Positions 16,054-25,199 of a DNA stretch of 34,410 nt are shown here, one piece after another (within the stretch, counting starts at the first letter, position 1; each line of letters begins with the position of its first letter). The notes beneath the pieces are model-generated. The model searched no databases. It was not told the origin of the DNA and saw nothing but the letters and a program-made list of their open reading frames with translations. A program made the position numbers and the translations under genes. This DNA comes from a bacterium. Lineage in GTDB: Bacteria; Electryoneota; B3-LCP. The DNA is taken from NCBI GenBank assembly GCA_026394195.1, contig JAPKYS010000054.1, positions 84,583 to 118,992 of the forward strand. Reading direction: 5' to 3'.

Positions 16054-18846
16054 CTATCGAATGACGACGAATTTGCCGACCTCGATCTTTCCTTCATTTC
16101 CGGGTGTTAAATCTTCCACACTGAACAGATAGATACCGGACACAATCTGCTGTCCGTTGCGGCTGTTCAGGTTCCAGCCTTCGGAGTAATCGCTGATCCA
16201 ACCCTGGTTTCTATCACCGATGTTATTGTTTGGCGATTCGTTGCTGTGCGGGATAATCTGAACCAGGTCTCCAGCAACAGTGTAAATGCGGATCAGGCAT
16301 TTGTTGGGAAGATTGTAAAACTCCAGCCGGCGATCCTGTTGTGGGAAGAATTCCGGCGTGCCGTCATCCTGGTTTTCCCAGGAAAGACCGGAACCGGTGC
16401 TGGAGGAGATGTAGTTTCTGGTGTAATCTTCATAAGCGCGGTAGGGATTAGGCACCACAGTGACCTTATTCCCCGGGTTGCCGGAAGGCGCAACGTAGAT
16501 GCGGTTGGCATTGCGCGAGGTTTCCAAGGGTTCCGTACCCGATTTGTAATCGCCAAAATCGAACGAGGTCACCGAGTAGTAGCGCGGATACATGGGATGC
16601 GCCGGTACCTTGAATTCGTAGACATATTCCGGATTATTGGTCCTGATCGCAGTGAACCCGGTGTTGGTATTCACTGGTTTGCGGTACAGAGCGAGATTAT
16701 CCGGTGTGTAAATGACTGCCGGCATATTGGTCTGATTATCAGGCAGACTGGCCAGCGAATCGGTGATGCTGTAGTAGGCGAAGTCGATTTTATCGAATTC
16801 TGCCAGGAGTTGATAATCGAACTCCAAACCGGTGTTGGATACCCAAATCCGGTAGCCTTCGAAATCCTGCACCTGGGAGAAGGGATCGGAATAGGTCGAA
16901 TCCTCGGCGTTGGCTTTCCAGCGCAGAACCACTGAGTCCTCGGTGGCGGAAAAAGTCAACACGGGAATCGGCGGTGGCGGCGGACCCTTGAAGTCAGGAA
17001 TACCATCACCGGGGTCGAGCACGCCATTACCCATCATGTAGCCGATGTTCAGTTCGCCATAACGCGGGTCGTAAACCGTTTCGGGACGCCAGATCAGGTC
17101 TTCGTTCGGCTGCAATTTGCCGTCGCGTTCACCGACGTCAGGTCCGGGATAAATCCCCTGAAATACCCCGAAGTAGACGCAGGAATCGCCGGGATCTTGA
17201 GCGAAGAGACCGTCGATACCGACGTCTTCACCGTACCAACCGTCACCAGTCCAAACTTCCTCGCCGTTAACCCAGGATTTAACCTTGGTGTCGACCATTT
17301 CATTGTCGAACACGCGAGCAGCCCAGGCTGCATTGTACTGCAGATTGGAGAAATTGTACTTGGTGGGATCGATGGGATTGTTGCCGCTCAGGTCACCCTG
17401 GGAATTATTGATATCGTGGAAATTTGCTCCGGCAACATAGGCGATGGTCATGTGGAACTGTTCACCGGGGTTGAGACGATAAACGTCATTGCCGTTTTCG
17501 TCCACGTGGTCGAAGATGCCCAGAGGTCCCCAGGAGAGCAGGTAGCGGGTATCATAGCCGTTGGCAAGATCGGGGGCGTTGGTAGCGTCAGCAATCTTCC
17601 ACTGATGTGGTGTTCCTATTGGATTTCCGGCTGCGTCTATAAGCTGCTGCGGGTTGGCAGTGATGTAATCGGAATTGGCGACGTGAACTTGGTCGTAGTC
17701 GAATTCATGATTTGACATGACGAAGTATTTGCGAGCATCGCCGTTGGGTGTACCGTAGGTTTGAGTCCAGTTGCCCACTGAGTTGTCGTCCTGCCAGGAA
17801 GGACCAAAATCCTTGGCTGGGTCGCCGTTGGAAATCCACCAGTTAAAGGACGTTTGCAAACGGGGGTTCGGAGCGCGAACGACGCGCGTTCCGGTAACAT
17901 GCGGGCAGGTGAAAGGTCCGGAATAGACGTTCATGGGTCTGCCGTCATTATCGGCAATGTAGGCGACGTTGATGATGCTTGAGTCTGGAACTGAGGTGCC
18001 ATCCGGCAGGCGGCGCGTGAAGGTATACCACTGTTTGAAACCGCAAATGTCGTCTTCGTGCCAGATTCCTTCACCCTGCCAACCCACGTCAGCATCTATA
18101 TAAAGAGCGACGTAGAGGTTTCTGAGGAAGTTCGAAGCGATATTGGTGAAGCGGTAGTCGATCAGGATAAAGTCATCGGCATAGTTATAAGACCAGGAAT
18201 AGGAGGTCTGCTCAGCCCGGATTCCGAGAGGGAAGTGCGGACCGTCAATGATATCCGTGCCGGTCCAGAACCTTTCGGTTAACGTATCGCAGTAGATAGC
18301 CATGAAGTCCTGTTCCGAGATTGCCAGAGAGTCCGTGACGTATTCGCCCAGGCGGTTGTAGGAGTTAGGGATGGTGCTGCGTTCACGAATTCCATGTGCT
18401 TCCTGAGGTATTCCGCCAATTTCACCCGGTTCAAACTCGAAATTATTGTTGCTGGGACCAGTCCAACCTTCTGAACCCAGGGAAACCCGTGGGAAGAGGA
18501 AATTGCCATCCTGTACCAGAGCGCCGACCCAGACAGCGCCCATGAACAGGTATTGCTGCTGCGAGTTGGCGGGGTATTCGCACTGAGGCGCCCAGGTGCC
18601 GGGAAACTCAGGGTCTTGCATCGCGGCAGGATCACCGGGACCGTAGTTGCCGAAGAAACCCCAGTTGGTGAAGTTCATCCAGATGTTTCCCTTACGGTGG
18701 ACGCGGTTGTACCGGTTGATATTGTAAATGTTGGTCAACGGGGTCTGGTACTTTTCGATGCTGGATCGATTATCCCTTGCTTCAGTCGCAGCGATCACTG
18801 CAATCAAACCGATGATCAGACCTAATGAAATCCGCTTGGTAATCAT
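16054..18846 (-). CDS. Large secreted protein with FN3-like module and FlgD/T9SS-like C-terminal domain
   Basis: This 930-residue protein has a signal peptide (about 1-23) and a long aromatic-rich N-terminal region of about 600 residues that I cannot place in a named family (starting near NIWMNFTNWGFFGNYGPGDP). An Asp/Gly-rich stretch follows, with DVGERDGKLQPNEDLIW and GNGVLDPGDGIPDFKG reminiscent of calcium loops, then a PPPPP linker. An FN3-like module (SVVLRWKANAEDS, then FEGYRIWVSNTG) comes next. The C-terminus begins with VVPNPYRAYEDY and contains LIRIYTVAGDLVQIIPH and SGIYLFSVED, ending in GKFVVIR; this is a FlgD-Ig-like or T9SS-type terminal domain. GGAGG and GAGG precede the ATG at 18846 (9 and 3 nt). 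It lies in the middle of the surface operon, 37 nt before the giant beta-helix gene's start. It is probably an exported surface protein; the function is unknown. Confidence 0.75.
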   Translation of the reverse strand: MITKRISLGLIIGLIAVIAATEARDNRSSIEKYQTPLTNIYNINRYNRVHRKGNIWMNFTNWGFFGNYGPGDPAAMQDPEFPGTWAPQCEYPANSQQQYLFMGAVWVGALVQDGNFLFPRVSLGSEGWTGPSNNNFEFEPGEIGGIPQEAHGIRERSTIPNSYNRLGEYVTDSLAISEQDFMAIYCDTLTERFWTGTDIIDGPHFPLGIRAEQTSYSWSYNYADDFILIDYRFTNIASNFLRNLYVALYIDADVGWQGEGIWHEDDICGFKQWYTFTRRLPDGTSVPDSSIINVAYIADNDGRPMNVYSGPFTCPHVTGTRVVRAPNPRLQTSFNWWISNGDPAKDFGPSWQDDNSVGNWTQTYGTPNGDARKYFVMSNHEFDYDQVHVANSDYITANPQQLIDAAGNPIGTPHQWKIADATNAPDLANGYDTRYLLSWGPLGIFDHVDENGNDVYRLNPGEQFHMTIAYVAGANFHDINNSQGDLSGNNPIDPTKYNFSNLQYNAAWAARVFDNEMVDTKVKSWVNGEEVWTGDGWYGEDVGIDGLFAQDPGDSCVYFGVFQGIYPGPDVGERDGKLQPNEDLIWRPETVYDPRYGELNIGYMMGNGVLDPGDGIPDFKGPPPPPIPVLTFSATEDSVVLRWKANAEDSTYSDPFSQVQDFEGYRIWVSNTGLEFDYQLLAEFDKIDFAYYSITDSLASLPDNQTNMPAVIYTPDNLALYRKPVNTNTGFTAIRTNNPEYVYEFKVPAHPMYPRYYSVTSFDFGDYKSGTEPLETSRNANRIYVAPSGNPGNKVTVVPNPYRAYEDYTRNYISSSTGSGLSWENQDDGTPEFFPQQDRRLEFYNLPNKCLIRIYTVAGDLVQIIPHSNESPNNNIGDRNQGWISDYSEGWNLNSRNGQQIVSGIYLFSVEDLTPGNEGKIEVGKFVVIR

Positions 18847-18969
18847 ATTCCTCGACCTCCAGGAGGGAGAGAGATTCTCCCTGTGGGACGGTTACTCTTC
18901 AGGACTTGTATCTTTACTGGTAGTTATCGCTTTTTCAAATAGTTAGACGCTTCTTGACGTCAGACTCGA

Positions 18970-20895
18970 TCACGGCCAGACTCCCTTACCATAAGCGCCG
19001 ATCTGCCCCGGTTCCGGTGTAGTAGAACTGTAATGCAGGCAAGGTGAATCAGACATCAGGAAGTAAGGCCTGGCGTTCGTCAGGTCGAACATAGGATCGA
19101 CGCCGTGATTAGTTGTATCCGGAGTCATCCCGCTGCTGAAGGCGCTGCCTTGATTTGGCGCCTGGTACACGTCATTATAGGTGACCACTGGGAAAGAGGA
19201 TTGCAGCACATTGATCCCATTGCCGTAACCGGCGGAATAGGTATTCGTCGCTCCGTTTGAGGCGATGATGTTGTTCTGGATGATGGGGTTGGAGTTGAAT
19301 ATGCAATCGATCCCGGTGTAGTCGTGATTGACGATGGTATTGTATTCGATGAATGGCTGCGCCTGGTTTTCGCACTGAATCCCGATTAAGGATGTGTTGT
19401 AGATGACGTTCGATTCGATATGAGGCGACGAGAGGAGCTTGCACCAGATCCCGTAGCCGCTGCCGTTCCTGATGATATTGTGGTGGATGTAAGGATCGCT
19501 GTTGTTGTAACAGTAGATTCCCGCCGTGCCGAATCCGTCGATGGTGTTGTAGGATATTTCCGGCTCCGAACCATACTGCAGACTGATGGCAGTATATATG
19601 CTATTGGTGAAGGTGTTGTTGTAGATCGTCGGCGAGATACTCTGGATCGTAATTGCTCCGCCGTATGGATCGCTTTTTTCCGTCGTAGAGGTGCTGATGA
19701 AACGGCTGTTGCGAATGAAAGAATTCTCATCCGCGTCACTGCTGATCATAATTCCATTCCACTTTGCATCAGGAATGGTCGTGTCAGGCATGAAGGTAAC
19801 GTTGTCAGCCTGGAACAAACCCGCGATGGTGAGATGGTACAACCCTTCAAATTGCACGGTGGTATTGTTCAGAATTAAATTGTCGCCTGTTTCCACGAAA
19901 GCGTCGCAGGTCACGATGAAGCTGCCGCCGTTTTCGGTGCGACTCCCAATGGGACCTCGGAGTTCGTTGGTTGCTACGTCGTAGGGGAACGCTCCCATCG
20001 CCAAACCTTCGCTGGCTGCGCCGATACAGTGCGAACAGGCATTCAGGGAGTAATCCTGATGTTCAAAATCACCGAAATCCGGGTTTAACGAAATGTTCCC
20101 CTGGAAGTCGCAGGAGTCACGGTTGACGTTAACTGTGTCCATTTCCCCGATGCCCAGAGGCAAATCCGCCCAGTTCTGGCCGTTGTTTTCTTTGGAGTTG
20201 TTGTTGCGGATATCCGGAGTTGCCTTGGGAATCTGAATGTTGTCTTTGGTGCAGCGGATGCCATCGCCGTCATTCTCGTAAATGTTGTTGTTAGTGATGA
20301 CGGGATGAGCGTCGGCTCCGATGCAGTAGATGCCGTGATATCCGTTTTTAACGATGGTGCAGTGATTGATCACCGGACTGCAATTCCAGACGATGACCGC
20401 GCCGGTCATCAGCATCCCGATTGGATCCACGCTATCAGGGTAGGAAGTATACCGGGCATTGGTATCGGAGGAAGCTCCGAACTTGATGACGCAGTACTCC
20501 AGCCTGGAAACGTCGTCCTTGGTATCGAAGAGGATGGAGCGCCACTGTCCGAAGTCGCCGCCGCCCAAGGCTCCGTCCATGGAGGTAAACACGATGTTGT
20601 TGTCCGGTTCGCCGACCGCCTCAAGGTGACCTTTTACATAGATGGCGTAGAGGTTGTTGGGGTCAAAACGGATTTCGACACCGGGATCTATCGTTACACT
20701 GGCGCCTTCGGGAATGGTAACATCCCCCTGCACCCAGTAGGGGCTCTCGCCGATGGTCAGATTGGTAGTCAGTTCCCCTATCAGTCGAGTTCCAGATCCG
20801 ATGATGACATCGGGACCTGTAGCTTCTTTGGTGGTACAACCGGCCAGGATTAGGACTGCGCCGAGCATAAGCCAGAGGATAGCCCTCATTTTCAT
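18970..20895 (-). CDS. Right-handed beta-helix (NosD/PbH1-type) lipoprotein
   Basis: This 641-residue lipoprotein has a signal peptide and lipobox (LILAGC, Cys 20). AGGAG lies 6 nt before the ATG at 20895. Residues about 55-100 form the same cap module seen twice in the giant T9SS-type protein (VTIPEGASVTIDPGVEIRF). Long runs of PbH1 coils follow with the NNIYENDGDGIRC, YNTIDGFGTAGIYC and HHNIIRNGSGYGIWC pattern, giving at least ten rungs. Proteins of this fold commonly bind or cleave polysaccharide, and none of the usual lyase residues can be identified here. It is the second gene of the operon, 57 nt after the TonB receptor. That is the position a SusD lipoprotein would occupy in a glycan-uptake locus, but the fold is entirely different. 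A surface-exposed binding lipoprotein partnering the receptor is an inference. Confidence 0.85.
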   Translation of the reverse strand: MKMRAILWLMLGAVLILAGCTTKEATGPDVIIGSGTRLIGELTTNLTIGESPYWVQGDVTIPEGASVTIDPGVEIRFDPNNLYAIYVKGHLEAVGEPDNNIVFTSMDGALGGGDFGQWRSILFDTKDDVSRLEYCVIKFGASSDTNARYTSYPDSVDPIGMLMTGAVIVWNCSPVINHCTIVKNGYHGIYCIGADAHPVITNNNIYENDGDGIRCTKDNIQIPKATPDIRNNNSKENNGQNWADLPLGIGEMDTVNVNRDSCDFQGNISLNPDFGDFEHQDYSLNACSHCIGAASEGLAMGAFPYDVATNELRGPIGSRTENGGSFIVTCDAFVETGDNLILNNTTVQFEGLYHLTIAGLFQADNVTFMPDTTIPDAKWNGIMISSDADENSFIRNSRFISTSTTEKSDPYGGAITIQSISPTIYNNTFTNSIYTAISLQYGSEPEISYNTIDGFGTAGIYCYNNSDPYIHHNIIRNGSGYGIWCKLLSSPHIESNVIYNTSLIGIQCENQAQPFIEYNTIVNHDYTGIDCIFNSNPIIQNNIIASNGATNTYSAGYGNGINVLQSSFPVVTYNDVYQAPNQGSAFSSGMTPDTTNHGVDPMFDLTNARPYFLMSDSPCLHYSSTTPEPGQIGAYGKGVWP

Positions 20896-20952
20896 AATGT
20901 ACTCCTGATTCGTGCGGCTGCTTCGATTGAATTATCTTCTGCAGTTTATGAT

Positions 20953-23900
20953 CTAAAAGACCACTCCCAAACTGAACATGATCCAACGGGGTTGGTCGTA
21001 ATTGCGCGGATTGTGGTCGTAATCGGTACCTGTGTTATAGGGTCCGGGATAACGTTCACTGTCGCCCGTGGTGATATGGTTGGGATTGGTGCTGTCGTAG
21101 GCGTTTCCAGTTTCCGCGTACAGTTCCCGGACATTTTTAGTATCGAAGAGGTTCTTAACCTCGATACCGGCAACCAGGTTGGTACTGCCCTTGATGGTGA
21201 AGTATTTGTCGAACTTCAGATTGGTTATTTCATGCCAGGGGTAGCGAGCGCTATTGGTCGCAATCTGGTTGTCGGGCAGTCCGGTGGTCCAGCGAGTCGG
21301 CGTGTAGGGTTCGCCCGATCCATATTGCCATTCTATCGTCAGCAGCCAGTTATCCGGAAGTTTCATCCCGAAAAGCCTTGGATAGTCGCCCTTCTGATAT
21401 ATCAGCGAGCTGTAGATGTTGATCTTGTGGGTTTCATCCCAAGCCAGCGGGTGTTCGTCGAAATTGACCGGCACGTTGTTCAGACGATATTGCTGTGCCG
21501 CGAGATCGGACGATGCTTTACCGTAGGCGTAAGAGAAGTCCCACTTCACGGATAATTGCAGATTCTTGGTGAAGCTGTTGTCGATGGAGACTTCAAATCC
21601 ACGAACCCGCCCGTAATCCAGGTTGGTGTAACGGTCCAGCGTGTACCCGGAGACGATGACTTCGGGAAGTGTTGAGATCAACCCGTAGATGTCCTTGTAG
21701 TATCCTTCGACGGTAAATACAAGGTCTTCCGTCACCTGGGTCTGGACACCCAGGGCGTACTGTACCGTCTTCTCATATTCCAGGTTGGGATTTCCCACCA
21801 ACCCTCCGGGGATGATGTTCCCGGCGTTGGAACGGAAGAAATACTGGTACTGCGGCGCCTGGTAGAAGTGCCCATAGTTGAAATAGAGCTTGGATTTATC
21901 GGTGATGGGGTGGGAGATACCGAGGCGCGGGGCGATACGGTAGGTGCCCCTATTGGCTTTTAATGCGCCCGGTTGATTTTCCTGCACCGCCTGGACCGAC
22001 TGATCGACCAGGGTGGGATCCTGAATGATGAAGTCAGCGCGCATACCGGCATTGACGATCAGACCCTGAAACTCCATTTTATCCTGGAGATAAAACGCTC
22101 CTTCATAGGGCGTGTAATCGTAGAAGTCACGAACGTCGCCGCGATCCGGCCAGGGGCTGCCCGAGGGCAACGGCACGTCTGAATTGGTATAGGGACGCTG
22201 CGGACTCTGGATCGACATCATCGACATTTCGCGATATTTGATTTCCATACCGGACTTAATTTCGTGCGCTTTGGAGACCTGACTGGTAAAGTCGAATTTC
22301 AGCGAGTATTCCAGAGTCGATCTATCATACCAGTACGCTGCTTCATCCCACTGACCGGGATTTAAGAACTTGTCCGTCAAATTCCAAACTCCGTTACCGT
22401 TATAGTCGATAAAGGGTTCACCCTGGTCGTAACGATTGTTCGGCGCATTGAATCCACGGTTGGTATAAGTGGTATTACCGTCTACTACGTCTTTGTAGTT
22501 AAACCAGGTTGAATAACCGGCTCGATATTGCCAGATATCGGCAGGCCAATCAGCGCCATGTTGAGTCGGATCGTAGGTGTAAATCACAGGCCAGGAAGGA
22601 TCGTATCCAAATTCCAAGCTTGCAGGCTTGGTGAAAAGCTCGTATTCATCGAAGTAGCTGTTGGGTCGGTCATATTGCCCATTCAATGTAGGCGGTTCGT
22701 AGACGAAGTCGAAATTGGCGGGGTTGGTATAGGAGCTGGGCAGATCGAAAAAGATTTCGCCAACATCCCAGGCGCCGTTATAGAAGCCGGTTTCGTCGGG
22801 GCTATCGATGAAGGGTTCGCCGGTGTCGTAGTAGAAATCCCCGTCCCAGAACGGTTCCGCAGTGTCCTGATCGTCGCGGAAATTCATCTGCTTGTCGATC
22901 TTGCCGTTCAGGTTTTGATCATAGTAACCTTCCGCAAGGGAACCGTCGGTGGGACCGTCGTATGTTCCGTTTTGGTTGGCATCCCAAAACCGCTCTCCGT
23001 CCCAATGGCCGTTATTGTTCCAGTCCTGTTCGCTGAGCTGCGGTTCGGCGGGATCCCATACTCCATTTCCGTTGAGGTCGGTGAAATCGTCCCAGGGATC
23101 ATAAACGCCGATGTTGTTCTGACCGGTGTCGGGATTAATGCGGTCGACGAAGGGTTCTGCGTAATCGTAAGTACCGTTCCCGTTCAGATCGACCCAGTCT
23201 TCACCACGATCCCATTGACCGTTGCCGTTCAAATCTTCGTAGCCTTCACCCCAGCCATCGTATAGACCGTTGTGGTTGGCATCTACGTAACCGTCAAAGG
23301 GGATATGCTTGTCCAGGTCGGCGACGTCGATGATGCCGTCACCGTTTAAATCCTGGTAGAAGTTATATCCATCTTCCACCTGATCTTCCAAGGTGAAATC
23401 GCCCGGGGTTATTCCGCCGCCCGGATAAACGTGGCTGCGCGTTTCAAACCGACCAACCTGAACTTCGTAGAACGACTTGGAACTGATCTGGTGCGAGAAG
23501 TTCAAATTCACCTGTCCACGTTTGTTCTCAGCCCAGGGACGGTTTTCGGTATTATATTTGTACTGCCAGCCGTAATTACCGCCGACGCCGCCTTCACCAT
23601 CCGGATAGATGTCCCACATCCGGAAATATTCATTGGTGGTCAGGGTCAGTTTCTTCTTGGGAGTAAGCTGGTAAGCCAGTTTTAGAGACGAGTAGAATTC
23701 GTTATCGGTCTTCTGGGGGAGCTTGATGCCCATGTTCATATAATCAGCCATGGGTCTGGTCTGATTGAACGGTGTGTAGGTATCAGAAACATTTGCCGTC
23801 CCCGAGAAGAAGAAGGTGATCGGCTTCTTGAGCAGCGCCTTGGTCAGCGGGATAGGACCGCCAAACGAAAGCTCCATACGATCCGTATTAAACGAAGTTG

Positions 23901-24666
23901 AGGCGATGGGGTGGTCGGTGGCGATTTTAGCCTGCCCATTATATCTCTCAACACTGCCTTCACGGGTCGTCACTCGGATGATCGCCGATTGCGCTTTGCC
24001 GTATTCCGCATTAAATCCGCCGGTCAGCACCTGCAGCTCTTCGATGTTCATGCTGTTCAAATCGAAGTCAATCTGGGTGTTCACCAGAGGATCACGAACG
24101 TCCATGCCGTCGACGATGAACAGGGTCTCTGAAGATCGACCGCCTCTGGCGTGAATGTTGCCTTCTGCGTCGATGGTAAACCCGGTCTGACGGGTGATAA
24201 TGTCGGTCAGGTTGTTGATGGCTAATTTGGATAGATCGTCACCAGTCAATCTGATATTATTGGAGGATTGATCGGGATCCACCTTTGGTTTTTCGTAAGG
24301 CACTTCAACGATGCCGCCTTCAATCACCGTCGGTTTCAGTTTGAAGTCCACTTTGGTGTCAAGGTCACTTGAGACGGTAACTCCAGTCTGTCTCGTCTGC
24401 GAGTAACCCATCGCGGTTGCCAGAACGGAATACGATCCCGGCCTGAGATTGATGATCACATAATAGCCGTTGATATCGGTCGCGGCGCCTTGAGGCGTCC
24501 CTTCGATCGTCACGTTGACGCCGAAGATGGGATCCTTGGTATCTGCATCGACGATGGTACCGGATATTTTCCCGCCACCAGCGAAAGCCGGCGAAACGGT
24601 CAGGAGCGCATACACAGACACCAGCGCCACTAGTACGGCGAGCCCTTTATTACATCTGAACATCAT
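20953..24666 (-). CDS. TonB-dependent receptor with carboxypeptidase-regulatory domain and calcium-loop insert
   Basis: This 1237-residue outer-membrane receptor has a signal peptide (1-30) and a carboxypeptidase-regulatory-like beta domain (about 33-110; ISGTIVDADTKDPIFGVNVTI). The plug follows (about 130-235; IRLTGDDLSKLAINNLTDII, RGGRSSETLFIVDGMDV, LQVLTGGFNAEYG), then the barrel, ending in the usual aromatic terminus SLGVVF. Residues about 436-765 are an Asp/Gly/Asn-rich insert with nine D-x-N-x-N-G-x-x-D loops, inside what should be an extracellular loop. GGAGG stands 7 nt before the ATG at 24666. Family members take up ligands using TonB-ExbBD energy. It is first in the surface operon, behind a candidate promoter and a leader of about 300 nt. 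No SusD gene is visible, so a classical glycan PUL is unlikely. The ligand is unknown; ionic calcium or a calcium-dependent polymer may be involved. Confidence 0.9.
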   Translation of the reverse strand: MMFRCNKGLAVLVALVSVYALLTVSPAFAGGGKISGTIVDADTKDPIFGVNVTIEGTPQGAATDINGYYVIINLRPGSYSVLATAMGYSQTRQTGVTVSSDLDTKVDFKLKPTVIEGGIVEVPYEKPKVDPDQSSNNIRLTGDDLSKLAINNLTDIITRQTGFTIDAEGNIHARGGRSSETLFIVDGMDVRDPLVNTQIDFDLNSMNIEELQVLTGGFNAEYGKAQSAIIRVTTREGSVERYNGQAKIATDHPIASTSFNTDRMELSFGGPIPLTKALLKKPITFFFSGTANVSDTYTPFNQTRPMADYMNMGIKLPQKTDNEFYSSLKLAYQLTPKKKLTLTTNEYFRMWDIYPDGEGGVGGNYGWQYKYNTENRPWAENKRGQVNLNFSHQISSKSFYEVQVGRFETRSHVYPGGGITPGDFTLEDQVEDGYNFYQDLNGDGIIDVADLDKHIPFDGYVDANHNGLYDGWGEGYEDLNGNGQWDRGEDWVDLNGNGTYDYAEPFVDRINPDTGQNNIGVYDPWDDFTDLNGNGVWDPAEPQLSEQDWNNNGHWDGERFWDANQNGTYDGPTDGSLAEGYYDQNLNGKIDKQMNFRDDQDTAEPFWDGDFYYDTGEPFIDSPDETGFYNGAWDVGEIFFDLPSSYTNPANFDFVYEPPTLNGQYDRPNSYFDEYELFTKPASLEFGYDPSWPVIYTYDPTQHGADWPADIWQYRAGYSTWFNYKDVVDGNTTYTNRGFNAPNNRYDQGEPFIDYNGNGVWNLTDKFLNPGQWDEAAYWYDRSTLEYSLKFDFTSQVSKAHEIKSGMEIKYREMSMMSIQSPQRPYTNSDVPLPSGSPWPDRGDVRDFYDYTPYEGAFYLQDKMEFQGLIVNAGMRADFIIQDPTLVDQSVQAVQENQPGALKANRGTYRIAPRLGISHPITDKSKLYFNYGHFYQAPQYQYFFRSNAGNIIPGGLVGNPNLEYEKTVQYALGVQTQVTEDLVFTVEGYYKDIYGLISTLPEVIVSGYTLDRYTNLDYGRVRGFEVSIDNSFTKNLQLSVKWDFSYAYGKASSDLAAQQYRLNNVPVNFDEHPLAWDETHKINIYSSLIYQKGDYPRLFGMKLPDNWLLTIEWQYGSGEPYTPTRWTTGLPDNQIATNSARYPWHEITNLKFDKYFTIKGSTNLVAGIEVKNLFDTKNVRELYAETGNAYDSTNPNHITTGDSERYPGPYNTGTDYDHNPRNYDQPRWIMFSLGVVF
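22380..23355 (-). repeat. Calcium-binding loop repeats coded within the TonB receptor
   Basis: Nine motifs of the form D-x-N-x-(N/D)-G-x-x-(D/N) occur at receptor residues 439, 462, 478, 493, 530, 548, 562, 583 and 754: DLNGDGIID, DANHNGLYD, DLNGNGQWD, DLNGNGTYD, DLNGNGVWD, DWNNNGHWD, DANQNGTYD, DQNLNGKID, DYNGNGVWN. This is the loop seen in EF-hands, dockerins and thrombospondin type 3 repeats. No flanking EF helices are visible, so the TSP3-like form fits better. Several loops are joined by EPF(V/I)D or GEDW linkers, which suggests tandem duplication. Confidence 0.8.
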
Positions 24667-24977
24667 GATTTGACCTCCACCCTGCGGCGAAAGTGAGTCG
24701 AACCCGTAGAGCTTCTATTTCCAGTTTTTCTTTGTCGTTGTAGCCCCGAGAAGGGAACTCTTGATTGTAGCCGCCTGGGATCTTATCATCCACGCGGATC
24801 GTTCTACAGTAACAGTGATAGGGTGGAGTATATTTTACTTTCGGGCGGTTGGAACTGCCCAAAGGAAGGTTTAAGTTGAGCCCTACCATCTGCTGGACGC
24901 CAATAATCTTATTAAAATCCTCACAGAGGTGAGGTAAATGTCGTTAGTGAAAATGGAACTAGAAGAATTCCGACAGC
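24667..24977 (-). other. Long untranslated leader of the TonB receptor operon
   Basis: About 300 nt separate the candidate transcription start (near 24971) from the receptor ATG. A small hairpin is visible (CCTCAC / GTGAGG with a 4-nt loop, around 24920-24940). I recognise no riboswitch class. A 79-codon frame here (24650-24889) has no ribosome binding site and an unconvincing composition. The length suggests post-transcriptional control, but no regulator is identified. Confidence 0.35.
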
Positions 24978-25006
24978 AATTTAAAACTTTTTTAACAGAT
25001 AGTCAA
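24978..25006 (-). promoter_or_regulatory. Candidate sigma70-type promoter of the surface operon
   Basis: On the minus strand TTGACT (25001-25006) is followed after exactly 17 nt by TAAATT (24978-24983), in an A/T-rich stretch with a poly-A/T spacer. The -35 matches consensus in five of six positions and the -10 in four of six. It is the best promoter-like site upstream of the 17-kb gene train and shares its -35 with the adaptor promoter at 33116. Confidence 0.55.
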
Positions 25007-25199
25007 GTGCTTTTTTTTGCATTTCTTTGGGAGCCTCTGACCCCATCGTGGCAATACTGAGTGGTCGTTTTTCGCCAGAGGATGTCGCGGAAATTTCCAT
25101 GGTGAATTAATAATTATTATAAAAATCAAGGATATACGATTCTGGCCCAAACATTGCAGTTAGAATAAACTCCACTCGACCTTCAAAAGGAGATCAGAC

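Noticed and set aside
22380..23355. Regular short repeats that could be mistaken for a CRISPR array
   Set aside because: The repeats are in frame inside a receptor gene, vary at the third codon position and encode the D-x-N-x-N-G-x-x-D loop; there are no constant-length spacers.
22380..23355. A true dockerin domain, implying a cellulosome
   Set aside because: Dockerins have two loops each followed by a helix, at a chain end. Here nine loops lie inside a barrel protein without such helices, and no cohesin is seen.
20953..24666. A SusC/SusD polysaccharide-utilisation locus
   Set aside because: No SusD-like lipoprotein, glycoside hydrolase or sensor is present; the neighbouring lipoprotein is a beta-helix.
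24650..24889. A 79-codon frame in the TonB receptor leader, overlapping the receptor start
   Set aside because: It has no ribosome binding site, no recognisable composition or domain, and its end merely reads through the receptor start in another frame.
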